Shown here: piece by piece, positions 46,704-55,392 of the stretch | Position numbering within the stretch: position 1 is the first letter of the stretch | How the letters are laid out: each line of letters begins with the position of its first letter | DNA from: Anaeromonas frigoriresistens | GTDB lineage: Bacteria; Bacillota; Clostridia; Tissierellales; SIT17 | Direction: 5' to 3' | Assembly: GCF_016820655.1 (NCBI RefSeq) | Contig: NZ_WSFT01000050.1 | Location: 1-64,000 of the forward strand | Length of the DNA stretch: 64,000 nt | Notes under the pieces: generated by a model | What the model was told of the DNA's origin: nothing | Databases searched by the model: none | What the model saw: the letters and a program-made list of their open reading frames with translations, nothing else | Position numbers and translations under genes: made by a program

Positions 46704-47124
46704 GCTCACTTAATACTTCTTCTAGAATTTCTGATCCTTTTATTATTAAAGGTTCACAACCTTTAACTTCATCTCTTTTTGTTTCTTTTATAATCTTACA
46801 ATCAGCACTACCAAATTCGTTTTCAAAAGTTTTAACCCATTCTATTGTAACTTCTTTCATCTTAGTATTTAAACTAGGCTTATCTTCAGCGAACATAATA
46901 CCTATTGCTGAAACTCCTCCTGTCAAAATACCACAGTTTTTTTCTGAGTTTAAACCTCCACCAAAAGGTACAATCATTTTTAAAGCTTTTGAGTCTAAAC
47001 CCAACTTATAATAGTCATTACAAGCATTCAATATTATCTCTGAACAATTATAATGATACATATCTTTTTTATCTCCATACTGTAATTCAGAGTCTATATA
47101 CTTTCTTGCCTCATCTTTTAACAT
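46690..47124 (-). CDS. C_GCAxxG_C_C family redox protein
   Basis: A 144-residue protein of the C-GCAxxG-C-C family. Candidate ligand cysteines are in YHYNCSEIILNACNDYY, KNCGILTGGVSAIG (the GCAxxG position reads NCGILTGG), DCKIIKETK and KGCEPLI. Relatives are small, probably iron-sulfur or redox proteins found with electron-transfer genes. The start follows AAAGGGGG. The terminator overlaps its final codons. Confidence 0.85.
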   Translation of the reverse strand: MLKDEARKYIDSELQYGDKKDMYHYNCSEIILNACNDYYKLGLDSKALKMIVPFGGGLNSEKNCGILTGGVSAIGIMFAEDKPSLNTKMKEVTIEWVKTFENEFGSADCKIIKETKRDEVKGCEPLIIKGSEILEEVLSEQYKK

Positions 47125-47173
47125 GTTTTTTTATCCCCCTTTATAATAATATAAATTATTGAAGTATACTATT

Positions 47174-47911
47174 TTAAAATTCTACTTTTTCTAAATAAAG
47201 TCCACTTGCATCTGCCATAATACCTACATGTTTTCGTTCTTTAGAATCTATGATTTTTAATATATTATCTGGATTCATTTCATGGATTCCAACTTCGATT
47301 AATGCTCCTACCATTTTTCTAACCATGTTATAAAGAAACCCATTACCTCGAACTCTAATTTCGATAAACCCTTGATTTTCTTCTATATCAACAGAGTATA
47401 TTTCACGAACCTTAGATTTTTTCTTAGACTTAGCATTTGAAAAAGCAGTAAAATCATGTTTACCAATGAAATGTTCAGATGCTTTTTCCATTCTTTTAAT
47501 ATCCAACTTTCTATCAACATGCATACTATATTTTCTCATGAAAGGATTTGTATAATCCTTATTCCATATCTTATAAAGATAAGTTTTTTCCTTAGCATTA
47601 TATCTTGGATGAAAACTTTCAGAAACTAATCTAACTTCAGTTATACTAATATCTTGAGGTAAATATTTATTTAAATACTTTTTTACTTCACCTTCACTAA
47701 ATTTTTTATTAGTTTTAAAATTAGCTATTTGAGCCAGAGCATGAACCCCTGCGTCTGTCCTACTACTTCCATTAATTTGAATTTCTTCATCTACTAACTT
47801 ACTCAAAACCTCTTCGATTTTTCCTTGAATTGTATTATCATCATTACCAAGTCTTTGCCACCCTCTATAACGTCCACCATCATATTGTACTTTTAATTTA
47901 TAATTATTCAT
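47174..47911 (-). CDS. truA: tRNA pseudouridine synthase A
   Basis: A 245-residue enzyme forming pseudouridine at tRNA positions 38-40. Motifs: YDGGRYRGWQR (residues 9-19), the catalytic GSSRTDAGVHALAQIANF (Asp near 52) and RGNGFLYNMVRKMVGALIEVG. ATG 47911 follows AAAGGAG; the longer frame to 47935 lacks support. Alone; in many Firmicutes truA follows ribosomal or ECF genes, not so here. Confidence 0.95.
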   Translation of the reverse strand: MNNYKLKVQYDGGRYRGWQRLGNDDNTIQGKIEEVLSKLVDEEIQINGSSRTDAGVHALAQIANFKTNKKFSEGEVKKYLNKYLPQDISITEVRLVSESFHPRYNAKEKTYLYKIWNKDYTNPFMRKYSMHVDRKLDIKRMEKASEHFIGKHDFTAFSNAKSKKKSKVREIYSVDIEENQGFIEIRVRGNGFLYNMVRKMVGALIEVGIHEMNPDNILKIIDSKERKHVGIMADASGLYLEKVEF

Positions 47912-48190
47912 ATTTTTCTCCTTTACATAAAACAACTGTCCTTATCTATATTTTTCACATTAATATATACTTATTATAATGTATTATTTGGCATTTAGAT
48001 AGGCTATATACAATATGATCTACGTGAACTACAGATAATTCTAATGTATTTGCATGTTTTTCTGTAAATAATTAGATAAATAAAAAAAAGATTCTTGAAC
48101 TTTAATTGTCGATTTTTTATAACTTTTTTCATATTTTCTAAGCCTTAGTTATACATCATATTCTAGAAAAACTCTATGCTTTTTATTTTA

Positions 48191-48559
48191 TTATCTTGAT
48201 ATGCCAAATATTGCACCTGAAATAAAAGGTATTAGCCATATAATCCAAACAATAATACTCAATTTGTGAAAATTTAATTTGGATTTTTCATCATTTTTAA
48301 CTAATACTACTGTTGCCCAAAGTGCATGGAAAAGCATCAAAAGAATTGCAATTAAGCCTGTAATACCATGAAAATTAAGCTTAAAGCTGCTGGAAGCAAT
48401 CTTGCTCATAACTGCTGTTCCAGTAGTATCAAATACCAATCCTATATAAAATAGAACTAAATGCCATTTTTTAAGCTTACCTTGAGTTTTCTCACTCCAT
48501 ACACCTATTGTATAGAATACAAGCGCCAATGTAATTGTTGTTATTGCAGAAATTAACAT
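48191..48559 (-). CDS. HsmA-like (TIGR03987) membrane protein
   Basis: A 122-residue protein with four membrane helices and conserved His residues (WHLVLFYIGLVFDTTGT, NFHGITG, MLFHALWA). It belongs to the TIGR03987 family, which includes HsmA of the C. difficile heme-sensing locus. The start follows GGGGG. The upstream region has two TGAAC-N3-GTTCA operators shared with the TetR gene behind it. Confidence 0.82.
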   Translation of the reverse strand: MLISAITTITLALVFYTIGVWSEKTQGKLKKWHLVLFYIGLVFDTTGTAVMSKIASSSFKLNFHGITGLIAILLMLFHALWATVVLVKNDEKSKLNFHKLSIIVWIIWLIPFISGAIFGISR

Positions 48560-48642
48560 AATAAATACCCCCTAATTTAAATATCAATTTACTTTCTTGT
48601 TCTTGAGCATTATTTATAGAATTAAACCTATTATCACTTATC

Positions 48643-48655
48643 TGAACACCGTTCA
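48643..48655. promoter_or_regulatory. TGAAC-N3-GTTCA operator 1
   Basis: TGAACACCGTTCA, a perfect 5-3-5 dyad 84 bases before the hsmA-like gene; same site as at 48769 and 49404. Confidence 0.65.
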
Positions 48656-48768
48656 TTTACAGTTAAAAATTTTTGCTATTTTAGAGTAAATGACTATAGA
48701 CATTACTACATAGATTTGTATAAGAACCTCCTTTTAAAAATAAAATTTAGATATATATACGAACTTTA

Positions 48769-48781
48769 TGAACCATGTTCA
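48769..48781. promoter_or_regulatory. TGAAC-N3-GTTCA operator 2
   Basis: TGAACCATGTTCA followed by TT, between the tetR stop and the hsmA-like gene. Confidence 0.65.
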
Positions 48782-48820
48782 TTTGAGAGGCTTATAAAAT
48801 CATATCAATATAGATATGAT

Positions 48821-49378
48821 TTATTCCAACAACTCTTTAAGAAATAACTCAAAGGATTCATATTTAAAAAGCGGCATCTGAACTATTGTTATAAAATTCA
48901 TTATTATAAAACTTGCTGTTTCTTGTGCACTAAGCTTGATTTGAATATTTTTATTAGCTTGTTCCTTTAGTAGCATATCTTCAATTATAACTATAAGTTT
49001 TTCCATGAAAACATACTGTTTTTGTAGTCCGCCTTCTACATATTCTTGGCTATCATATAGTTCTGAAGTAAGCCAATACTGTCGAAAGCTTCGGATAAAG
49101 GCTTCTAATTCATTGAAAATATTATTTAATTTAATATAAATATTAGTATTTGATTTTACTATTTTGTGAACCGAATCAAGGTAATTCTGCCAATAGTCTG
49201 TCATCATTTCAATAATCAGGTCTTTTTTTGTAGGATAATAATTATATATTGTACCTAGAGCTATATTACATGCTTTTGATAAAGCTCTCATACTTAGCTT
49301 ATGATAACCTTGATTATATAAAATTTCCTTGGCTTTACTTAATATAAGCTGTTTTGGATTTTCAATTACTCTAGCCAA
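48821..49378 (-). CDS. TetR family regulator of hsmA-like gene
   Basis: A 185-residue TetR regulator with HTH KLSMRALSKACNIALGTIYNYYPTKKDLI (about 27-55). TTG 49378 is chosen because GTAGGAGG lies just upstream; longer frames run back through the operator. Its promoter and that of the hsmA-like gene share TGAAC-N3-GTTCA dyads, so it should repress both; by analogy with C. difficile loci the inducer could be heme, which is inference. Confidence 0.85.
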   Translation of the reverse strand: MARVIENPKQLILSKAKEILYNQGYHKLSMRALSKACNIALGTIYNYYPTKKDLIIEMMTDYWQNYLDSVHKIVKSNTNIYIKLNNIFNELEAFIRSFRQYWLTSELYDSQEYVEGGLQKQYVFMEKLIVIIEDMLLKEQANKNIQIKLSAQETASFIIMNFITIVQMPLFKYESFELFLKELLE

Positions 49379-49403
49379 TATACTTCCTCCTACATTTTTC
49401 AAA

Positions 49404-49416
49404 TGAACTATGTTCA
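49404..49416. promoter_or_regulatory. TGAAC-N3-GTTCA operator 3 (tetR promoter)
   Basis: TGAACTATGTTCA inside the longer dyad AAATGAACTATGTTCATTT (49401-49419), 26 bases before the tetR start. Confidence 0.7.
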
Positions 49417-49527
49417 TTTTATTATATTTATTTAAGTCTGTCAACAGAAAGTTTATATATATATATATTTATAAATAATCACATAAAATCCTGTACCTTG
49501 ACACTAGTTAGATGCCCTAAAGCAAAA

Positions 49528-49607
49528 TTCCCTCAAACTTATTTGTTTGAGGGAACATAAAAAACACTCTAAACTAACTCTATCAGCACTACAGTTTCAA
49601 CATTGGT
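49528..49607 (-). repeat. rlmD-tail repeat copy R2
   Basis: Minus strand: codons TNVETVVLIELV then TAG (49569-49571), followed by the strong hairpin TTCCCTCAAAC-TTATTT-GTTTGAGGGAA (49528-49555). The tail is diverged (His to Asn, KK to LV) and the spacer short. It lies 3' of the CAT-like gene. Confidence 0.7.
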
Positions 49608-49718
49608 TATAGTATTTTATTGATACTAAAACACATAATAGTTCTTCTACGAAAATTGCCCTTAGAAACAGAAGGAATAATTTTAATTCTAAAATGATCA
49701 ATACTTTCTCTGATAGCT

Positions 49719-50384
49719 TTACAACCAATCTAGAGGATGATTCATAGCATATTTAACATCATCTAAAAATTGTTTCACATGCCATCCGTCTGTTGTGGCA
49801 TGATGTAATGTTATGGAAAAAGGAAGCATTATTTTTCCATTTTTTTCAACAAAACTACCAGCTTCAACAGTTGGAAAATAATATGGCTTATTTTCAAAAC
49901 TTTGAAGTGAAAAATGCTTAAACTCAATCCACGGAATACAGGATATAGAATAGCTGTTTTCAGGAGGCATTTTATCAGGTTGTGATAAAACCCCATGATT
50001 ATTTGCATATTGTTGATAATTTTCTAAATACCGATCGTAAAATACAGAAAATTTATCATCGTATTCTGTCCACATCAATGAAATTGTTTGATCATCTTCA
50101 TGAAAAATTGGATATATCGGTGTTAATGTATCCCAATATCCAAGCACCTCATCTTTAACTGCTACTTTAAATTCAACTTGTTTATTAAGCATTGATGTGA
50201 TTAACCACAGATATGCTGGAAAAAATTTGATTTTCCGCTCCTTTAAAGTAGTTTTCATAACAGTAATATCTAATTCAACTGTCAATGAGTATCCTGTTGG
50301 TGCTACCTTAGAAAAATAATAAAACATTTGACCACGAGGCCATTTTTGTAAATCTATAGGATGAAAGTTTCTTTCTATTATCAT
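49719..50384 (-). CDS. Chloramphenicol acetyltransferase-like protein
   Basis: A 221-residue CatA-type acyltransferase with the catalytic motif LHHATTDGWHVKQFLDDV (His near residue 191; usual form HHAxxDGxH) and an N-terminal RGQMFYYFSKVAPTGYSLTV. Acetylates chloramphenicol or a related alcohol substrate in relatives; resistance is not proven. ATG 50384 overlaps the stop of the upstream XRE gene as ATGA, fixing the start. It is the last gene of its module, followed by repeat R2. Confidence 0.88.
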   Translation of the reverse strand: MIIERNFHPIDLQKWPRGQMFYYFSKVAPTGYSLTVELDITVMKTTLKERKIKFFPAYLWLITSMLNKQVEFKVAVKDEVLGYWDTLTPIYPIFHEDDQTISLMWTEYDDKFSVFYDRYLENYQQYANNHGVLSQPDKMPPENSYSISCIPWIEFKHFSLQSFENKPYYFPTVEAGSFVEKNGKIMLPFSITLHHATTDGWHVKQFLDDVKYAMNHPLDWL

Positions 50385-50965
50385 TTTTCTTTCACCCACA
50401 ATCCATGTTGACTGCAATAGAAATATAGTCTTCCTCCATACATTTTAGGAAATCGTACTTCTGCATTTTGCTCAGGATAAAGTTTTACTAAAAGTACTCT
50501 ATCACAAGCAACATAAGCTACAAATGAAATATAGTGTGACTTACTCATTTCATGCGGTATAATAATATAATAATCCATTTCAATTTCGTCTATTTTTAAG
50601 TTATGTTCATCATCCTCTGGCTTTGCAATTAACGGCTCCAATTTTCTCCCACAACATGAAATTTCTGCTTGACCTGTATTACTTATTATATTCTTGCAAT
50701 TTGGACATACGTAAAATTTAATTCTTTTCATATTTCCTACATCAGCATCATTAGATTCCAAATCACCCAATAGAATTTTTTCAATATTTACTCCTAATAT
50801 ATGAGACAGCTCTCTAAGTAAAGATACATCAGGGCATCCCAACCCTCTCTCCCACTTTGAGATCGTTTTGTCACTAATGTTCATAGCATCTGCCACTTCT
50901 TTTTGTGTCATATTCTTCTCTTTACGAATTCTTAAAATCAATTTTCCTATTTTACTACAATCCAT
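50381..50965 (-). CDS. XRE regulator with zinc-ribbon C-terminal domain
   Basis: A 194-residue protein. An XRE HTH (about 5-60, MTQKEVADAMNISDKTISKWERG) precedes a Cys-rich domain with CPNCKNII and ISCCGRKLEP, then a beta-rich region ending GGRLYFYCSQHGLWVKEK. The second half resembles the desulfoferrodoxin-like/zinc-ribbon domain found in several XRE proteins, possibly a redox or metal sensor. ATG 50965 follows GGAGG. Coupled to the CAT-like gene by a 4-base overlap. Confidence 0.82.
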   Translation of the reverse strand: MDCSKIGKLILRIRKEKNMTQKEVADAMNISDKTISKWERGLGCPDVSLLRELSHILGVNIEKILLGDLESNDADVGNMKRIKFYVCPNCKNIISNTGQAEISCCGRKLEPLIAKPEDDEHNLKIDEIEMDYYIIIPHEMSKSHYISFVAYVACDRVLLVKLYPEQNAEVRFPKMYGGRLYFYCSQHGLWVKEK

Positions 50966-51138
50966 AATACTCACCTCCATACATCTAGTTTAAGAGTTAA
51001 TAGATTTTTTTTCAATAAACGTTCAGTAGAGTTACATAAATACTTTAATAAATGACTTTTAACTAGTATGCTAATTTCCTTTATTTTTAGTGCATTTGTA
51101 TATTTCTACAGAAAAGTAGCCTCTTCAGTATCTTAAAA

Positions 51139-51290
51139 TCCCTCAAACTAAAAGTCTGAGGGAATATACACTATCATATTAATTTTCACACAAAATACTT
51201 AAGTCCTTTACATCAACCTATTTCTTCTCTATCAAACAAGCTGTCTCAATATGGGGAGTATCACATAAGTCTTATACAATTTAATAAATG
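51139..51290 (-). repeat. rlmD-tail repeat copy R3
   Basis: Minus strand: an upstream part encoding KLYKTYVI in one frame, then, after a 2-base insertion relative to copy R5, PHIETACLIEKK and TAG (51218-51220). A spacer with TTGATGTAAAGGA and the hairpin TCCCTCA-AACTAAAAGTC-TGAGGGA (51139-51163) follow. It lies 3' of the MerR gene. Confidence 0.78.
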
Positions 51291-51322
51291 AAAGTTCATA
51301 ACTCAGCCTAAAAATTATAATT

Positions 51323-52126
51323 TCATAAGATAGTAGATATATCTAAATCATCTTCGAGAAAGCTAAGAAACACCATCCCCACCGATAATCCTAAGAACAT
51401 AAACCCCATGAGTATATTCCCAGAGACAGTGAAATAATCTCCATCTTTAAGGTGCATTCTTGCAAAAAATAAACCTTCATTAATTATAGCTCCCGAAACT
51501 CCATAACTAATAAGATTGGCTAAGTACTGAAAAACCATCTCCCTAGGCTTTCTCTCTAATACATGTACCCCTTGCTTTTTAAGTTTACTACGGCGTTTTT
51601 GAAGTTCTACACTAATAACAATCACAACACTTTGAAGAATTACCAATATTCCAATTCTTTGAATGCCATGTTCTCTGAGAACTATAAAATATAAAAACAT
51701 CATCACAAACGATATCAGGTTAATCCATCCAAAGACCTTATATATGTTTTGCAAATACATGTAAGGCTTTTCTTCTATTACCTCGAGTTCTTCAGGATAA
51801 ATCTCTTCAATCACCTTTCCATCATTAAGGGCAGAAAGTAATTCTTTTTTTTGGTAATGTTGAGTGAGAATTTTTTCGTTCTCATTCATTTTTCGTATTA
51901 CTACTTCTTGCTTTTTCGATTCTGACTCAAAGAACTTTTTAATCTCTTCAATAGAAAACCCTAATTTCCGAAGTTTTTTGATCGATTTTAATTGCTGGAC
52001 ATTTTCCTCACTGTAATTCTTATATCCATTAGATTTTCTGGATGATTCGAGCAAGTCACAATCCTCATAATGACGAATGGCTTTTTTCGTCAACTTTGTT
52101 TCTTCTAATACTTCTTTTAACTGCAA
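51323..52126 (-). CDS. MerR family regulator with membrane domain
   Basis: A 267-residue protein. A MerR DNA-binding domain (about 1-70: TKLTKKAIRHYEDCDLLESS, RLGFSIEEIKKFF-like) and coiled coil are joined to four hydrophobic segments (from about residue 128), an unusual membrane-tethered layout. TTG 52126 is chosen because AAAGGAG lies just upstream; the longer frame begins inside the promoter. A MerR-type promoter with a 19-base spacer lies at 52151-52181. Signal unknown. Confidence 0.85.
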   Translation of the reverse strand: MQLKEVLEETKLTKKAIRHYEDCDLLESSRKSNGYKNYSEENVQQLKSIKKLRKLGFSIEEIKKFFESESKKQEVVIRKMNENEKILTQHYQKKELLSALNDGKVIEEIYPEELEVIEEKPYMYLQNIYKVFGWINLISFVMMFLYFIVLREHGIQRIGILVILQSVVIVISVELQKRRSKLKKQGVHVLERKPREMVFQYLANLISYGVSGAIINEGLFFARMHLKDGDYFTVSGNILMGFMFLGLSVGMVFLSFLEDDLDISTIL

Positions 52127-52150
52127 AATATCAACTCCTTTCCCTATGCA

Positions 52151-52181
52151 GAGTATCATGTGCCCCAAGGGCACAGTCAAG
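52151..52181 (-). promoter_or_regulatory. MerR-type promoter with 19-bp spacer
   Basis: On the minus strand TTGACT, then GTGCCCTTGGGGCACATGA (19 bases), then TACTCT. The over-long spacer with the dyad GTGCCC-TTG-GGGCAC between -35 and -10 is the classic layout by which MerR proteins twist the promoter. It drives the MerR gene itself. Confidence 0.75.
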
Positions 52182-52199
52182 TATTTTATTAATTTTGTA

Positions 52200-52700
52200 G
52201 ATATTTTTCATCTTTTGACATGCTAAACATCATTATAAAAATTTCAACTTATCTAATAAAATATGTTTCTAAGGTTCTGACCCATTTCTAATATTCCCTT
52301 TTAACACGTCCCCAACACTACCAAGCTTTTTGTTATCTAGAATTTTATTCATCTAGTAATACCTCTGACATTGAAATCTTTAAGATTAAAACTATATATT
52401 ATACAATCATTTTTTCTAATTATAATTTTATTATTTTTTAATTCTTGATTATATGTTCTATTATATTTCTAAACAATAAATTCCTCAACATATACTAGTT
52501 AATGATTCCAATAGTCTATTTTGATAATAACAGTCCTTATATCAAGAAAATATATTTACATAAGTAATAGTTCTTATATGTCGTCAGTTCAATCATTAAT
52601 TCACAGTTATCTTAAGTGATCTGTAATTATCTAATATTTAAATACCTTGCCCTCATTTTGTTTTTGCACATTTGTATAATCTACGTAAAAGTAAGACCTC
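52200..52700. other. Degraded region between modules
   Basis: No intact gene. On the minus strand (about 52358-52265) a frame reads MNKILDNKKLGSVGDVLKGN and stops after about 25 codons. It resembles the N-terminus of a phospholipase D-like/SNF2 helicase protein; a probable remnant. The rest is AT-rich with dense stops. Confidence 0.3.
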
Positions 52701-52712
52701 CATACATAAAAA

Positions 52713-52847
52713 CTTCCCCAACCATTAGTTTGAGGAAGTATATGATCCACTATTAAATTAACTAAAATCCTTGAAAACCTTTACATCAACCTATTTCTTC
52801 TCTATCAAACAAACTGTCTCAACATGTGTTTTGATAGACTGATGATA
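52713..52847 (-). repeat. rlmD-tail repeat copy R4
   Basis: Minus strand: YHQSIKTHVETVCLIEKK then TAG (52791-52793), spacer TTGATGTAAAGGTTTTCAAG continuing to TTTAG, and hairpin CTTCC..AAAC / GTTTGAGGAAG (52713-52738). Tail and spacer are nearly identical to R1 and R3; the upstream part (YHxSxKT) matches R6. It lies 3' of the small helical-protein gene. Confidence 0.8.
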
Positions 52848-52881
52848 TTATTACGCAGAAATATTATTTTACATAAAGGCG

Positions 52882-52906
52882 CGACCCCCTAAAAACAAGG
52901 GGGTCG
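52882..52906 (-). terminator. Terminator after DUF421 module
   Basis: CGACCCCC pairs with GGGGGTCG around TAAAAACAA, the most GC-rich stem in the area, 54 bases after the last small gene of the DUF421 module. Confidence 0.7.
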
Positions 52907-52960
52907 TAGAGTTCTTTGGATGAATCTTTTATGCAAATTACATAACACATAGCGATATTA

Positions 52961-53146
52961 TTAACCAGACATCATATTATTTATCTCTTGCTGAAGCTGA
53001 GTTATCTGCTGCATTTTACTATCTCTTAATTGTGTTAGCATTTGTCTCAATTCTGGATTCTGTATCTCCATCATGTATTTGTTGTACATAGATTGGTTCA
53101 TCATCTCGGTATGGAGCATATCATTCAACCTATTTATATCATTCAT
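52961..53146 (-). CDS. Small helical protein of DUF421 module
   Basis: A 61-residue Met/Gln-rich helical protein (MNQSMYNKYMMEIQNPELRQ) resembling the small ferritin-like or CotF-type spore proteins. No catalytic motif. The start follows GGAGTGG. It is the last gene of a four-gene run with another helical protein and two DUF421 membrane proteins; in bacilli DUF421 genes often travel with small spore proteins. Confidence 0.65.
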   Translation of the reverse strand: MNDINRLNDMLHTEMMNQSMYNKYMMEIQNPELRQMLTQLRDSKMQQITQLQQEINNMMSG

Positions 53147-53163
53147 GCTTCCACTCCTTCCTA

Positions 53164-53367
53164 CTAGATTATTATTTGATTCTCATTCATTTTTTCTGTA
53201 ATCGACTTATAGTTGTTTCTTGCCGCCATTTCCATCCCCTTTAAGATGTTTTGAAGTTCCGGCTTAGTTATCTTTTGTGTGAGATCAGCATACTTCTGAG
53301 CCGTCAAATCCTCTATATAAAGCATTTCCTTTAAAGCATTGTTGATAATTTCTTGTTCTGTTAACAT
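53164..53367 (-). CDS. CotF-like small helical protein
   Basis: A 67-residue helical protein (LTEQEIINNALKEMLYIEDL, then AAQ-like KYADLTQKITKPELQNI) resembling the N-terminal half of spore-coat CotF/ferritin-like proteins. ATG 53367 is chosen because GGAGGA lies 7 bases upstream; the ATG two codons earlier is too near. Located 17 bases after the DUF421 gene and 17 before the next small gene. Confidence 0.65.
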   Translation of the reverse strand: MLTEQEIINNALKEMLYIEDLTAQKYADLTQKITKPELQNILKGMEMAARNNYKSITEKMNENQIII

Positions 53368-53383
53368 AAACATTCCTCCAATA

Positions 53384-54088
53384 TTACATCATTGAATAAT
53401 ATATTTCTCCTGCTCTGTCTATTGTAGCAAGATAAACACTTTTTATGTCGCTTACCCCGCATTTTAAAAGCTCATCCTTTAACCATTTTCGGTCATATCC
53501 TAAAGACTTTAAGTTTCTATCTATTATTTTACCATCATTTACAAGTATTACTGGAAGTCCTCCTTCGACTATATGTATATTCATATCTTTAGGTGTAACT
53601 GGTGCATATTCTCCTTTTTTTAATATACTCACCCTTCCTCCAGTTTCAAGTATAGCTGTATCAACCTCTGCTATATTTGATACATCAATTTCTCTCATCT
53701 GCGCTAAAAGCATTTCTATCGGAAATAGTGACTTTAGCATGTTTTTCTTTTGTATCTGACCTTTTAAAATGAGTATTTCAGCCTTTCCATGTACAACCCT
53801 TGCAAAAGTTCGCGATTTAATCGACAAATAAGATATAAGATAATGTGTTATAAAAATTGTTATAGCAACAATAATGGTATTGTTAAAATTAATATTTGAA
53901 TCAAATAGAGGAGCTGCAATTAGTCCTCCCATCATCCAGAAAAATGTAAAATCAAATCCCCCATATTGGCCCCCAGCTCTATGAGGGATAAAGCGTCCAG
54001 TTATGTACAGCATAAATCCTACAATAATCGTCCTTGCAGCAAATCCCAATACGTTTAGTTCCTCAACTGAATTCCATATACCTTGCAA
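53384..54088 (-). CDS. DUF421 (YetF-like) membrane protein A
   Basis: A 234-residue protein with three membrane helices (about 14-95) and a cytosolic C-terminal DUF421 domain holding RTFARVVHGKAEILILKGQI, EVDTAILETGGRVSILKKGE and LVNDGKIIDRNLKSLGYDRK. YetF-type proteins are spore-membrane or germination-linked in bacilli; mechanism unclear. TTG 54088 follows GGAGGTG. The second DUF421 gene ends 14 bases upstream, so the two form an operon. Confidence 0.88.
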   Translation of the reverse strand: MQGIWNSVEELNVLGFAARTIIVGFMLYITGRFIPHRAGGQYGGFDFTFFWMMGGLIAAPLFDSNINFNNTIIVAITIFITHYLISYLSIKSRTFARVVHGKAEILILKGQIQKKNMLKSLFPIEMLLAQMREIDVSNIAEVDTAILETGGRVSILKKGEYAPVTPKDMNIHIVEGGLPVILVNDGKIIDRNLKSLGYDRKWLKDELLKCGVSDIKSVYLATIDRAGEIYYSMM

Positions 54089-54102
54089 TCTATCACCTCC
54101 TG

Positions 54103-54807
54103 TTATGCACTGACATGAAGCGTCCCGTCGCCTTCTAGCATGGCAAGAAAAATATCCTTCACCTGCAAAAATCCTTTTTCCTTTATTTTATTATCTAACC
54201 ATTTCATATCATATCCAAGACTTCTCAAGTTATCTTCCTGGACTTTTCCATCGTATATTAAAATGGTAGATACACTTACATTTTTTATAGGAAACTTCAT
54301 CTGTTTTCTTGTAACCGGAAGTGTTGACTGTTTTTTTACTACATTGATTTTTCCTGTGGGTTCTACCACTGCCAGAAACACATCTGACAGGCTGAATATA
54401 TTCTTTATCCTTAACTGCCCTAATAGATTATCTATAGTAATTCGAGCATCCTTCATATTTTCTTTTATGAGTTTACCATTTTCAACTAGAATAATCGCAC
54501 GACGGTCAACCTTCCGAGGTATTTTTACGTCAATATATGATATAAAAACGTTGGCAGCTGCATATAAAATGATTACCACTATCCCTGCTACCAGAGATGT
54601 TTCTGGGTTTACCATCCTTACTGCTGCAAGACTTGCAATGCCTGCTGCAACAAGGTAATTGTGTCCTGCAAGTATGGCAATTTGCCGTTGTCGCATAAAT
54701 CTTGTAGCAAAAATAAGAAAAGAGTAAAGTATTACTGTTCTTAATGATACTGCCCAAAAAGGTATTTCTTTTGCTCCGTATAAAAATTCATTCCATGTCA
54801 ATGTCAT
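54103..54807 (-). CDS. DUF421 (YetF-like) membrane protein B
   Basis: A 234-residue paralogue of the next gene with three N-terminal membrane helices (TVILYSFLIFATRFMRQRQI; AAGIASLAAVRM) and a cytosolic domain with IILVENGKLIKENMKDARIT and LIYDGKVQEDNLRSLGYDMK. Tandem unequal DUF421 copies may form a heteromer. ATG 54807 is listed; TTG 54801 has better spacing from AGGTG and may be the start. Confidence 0.88.
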   Translation of the reverse strand: MTLTWNEFLYGAKEIPFWAVSLRTVILYSFLIFATRFMRQRQIAILAGHNYLVAAGIASLAAVRMVNPETSLVAGIVVIILYAAANVFISYIDVKIPRKVDRRAIILVENGKLIKENMKDARITIDNLLGQLRIKNIFSLSDVFLAVVEPTGKINVVKKQSTLPVTRKQMKFPIKNVSVSTILIYDGKVQEDNLRSLGYDMKWLDNKIKEKGFLQVKDIFLAMLEGDGTLHVSA

Positions 54808-55104
54808 CACCTATCTATCAGCTTAATTTTTAAGCCCATTTGTTTCCTTATTTTTTATTTGTCAGACTATCGATTGTAATCCATAATAAATAACCCACTT
54901 AAATTTATATTCTAAATATATTTTTATATATTTTATTTTTAGATTAGACAAATTGTTTCTTAGTTTTTGTAATATTACAAAAACTCGTTATGTAACCTTT
55001 ATAAATATTAATATCTTTCTTTTGGGATTTAAGTATTTTTCAATCTTATTATGGGATGTACCATAGCTTTTTATACCTAACCTTTTTAATTTAAAAACAA
55101 AAAT

Positions 55105-55133
55105 CCGGTCGAGGTAAAATTCACCTGGACCGG
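55105..55133 (-). terminator. Terminator near repeat R5
   Basis: CCGGTCGAGGT pairs with ACCTGGACCGG (one mismatch) around AAAATTC, with TTTTTG on the minus strand. It serves the Mph module but is unlike the CCCTCAAAC hairpins of the other repeat copies. Confidence 0.7.
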
Positions 55134-55256
55134 TATGTCTTCAATATATTCAATTCCATGATCTATATTTTTTGCGTTTTAGTTCGACCACTAAAGCACA
55201 CTTGGCCTAGAGTCATTTATCATAATATAAACTACGAAATACTCTAAAATCAAGAT

Positions 55257-55325
55257 TTACGACTTCTCTATCAAACAAACTGTCTCAACATGTGGTATCG
55301 CATTAGTCTTATATAATTTAACAAA
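55257..55325 (-). repeat. rlmD-tail repeat copy R5
   Basis: Minus strand: KLYKTNAIPHVETVCLIEKS then TAA (55257-55259). The 20-codon frame is continuous and the DNA upstream of HVETV matches copy R3 over about 30 bases. No CCCTCAAAC hairpin follows. It lies 3' of the macrolide phosphotransferase gene. Confidence 0.75.
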
Positions 55326-55392
55326 TCTAATTGTCTATGGGGTAATTTATGAGATTTTACCCGGGTATACATTTCGCCACATAGTATACTGC

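Noticed and set aside
49450..49475. TATATATA tract
   Set aside because: Low-complexity AT sequence without other features.
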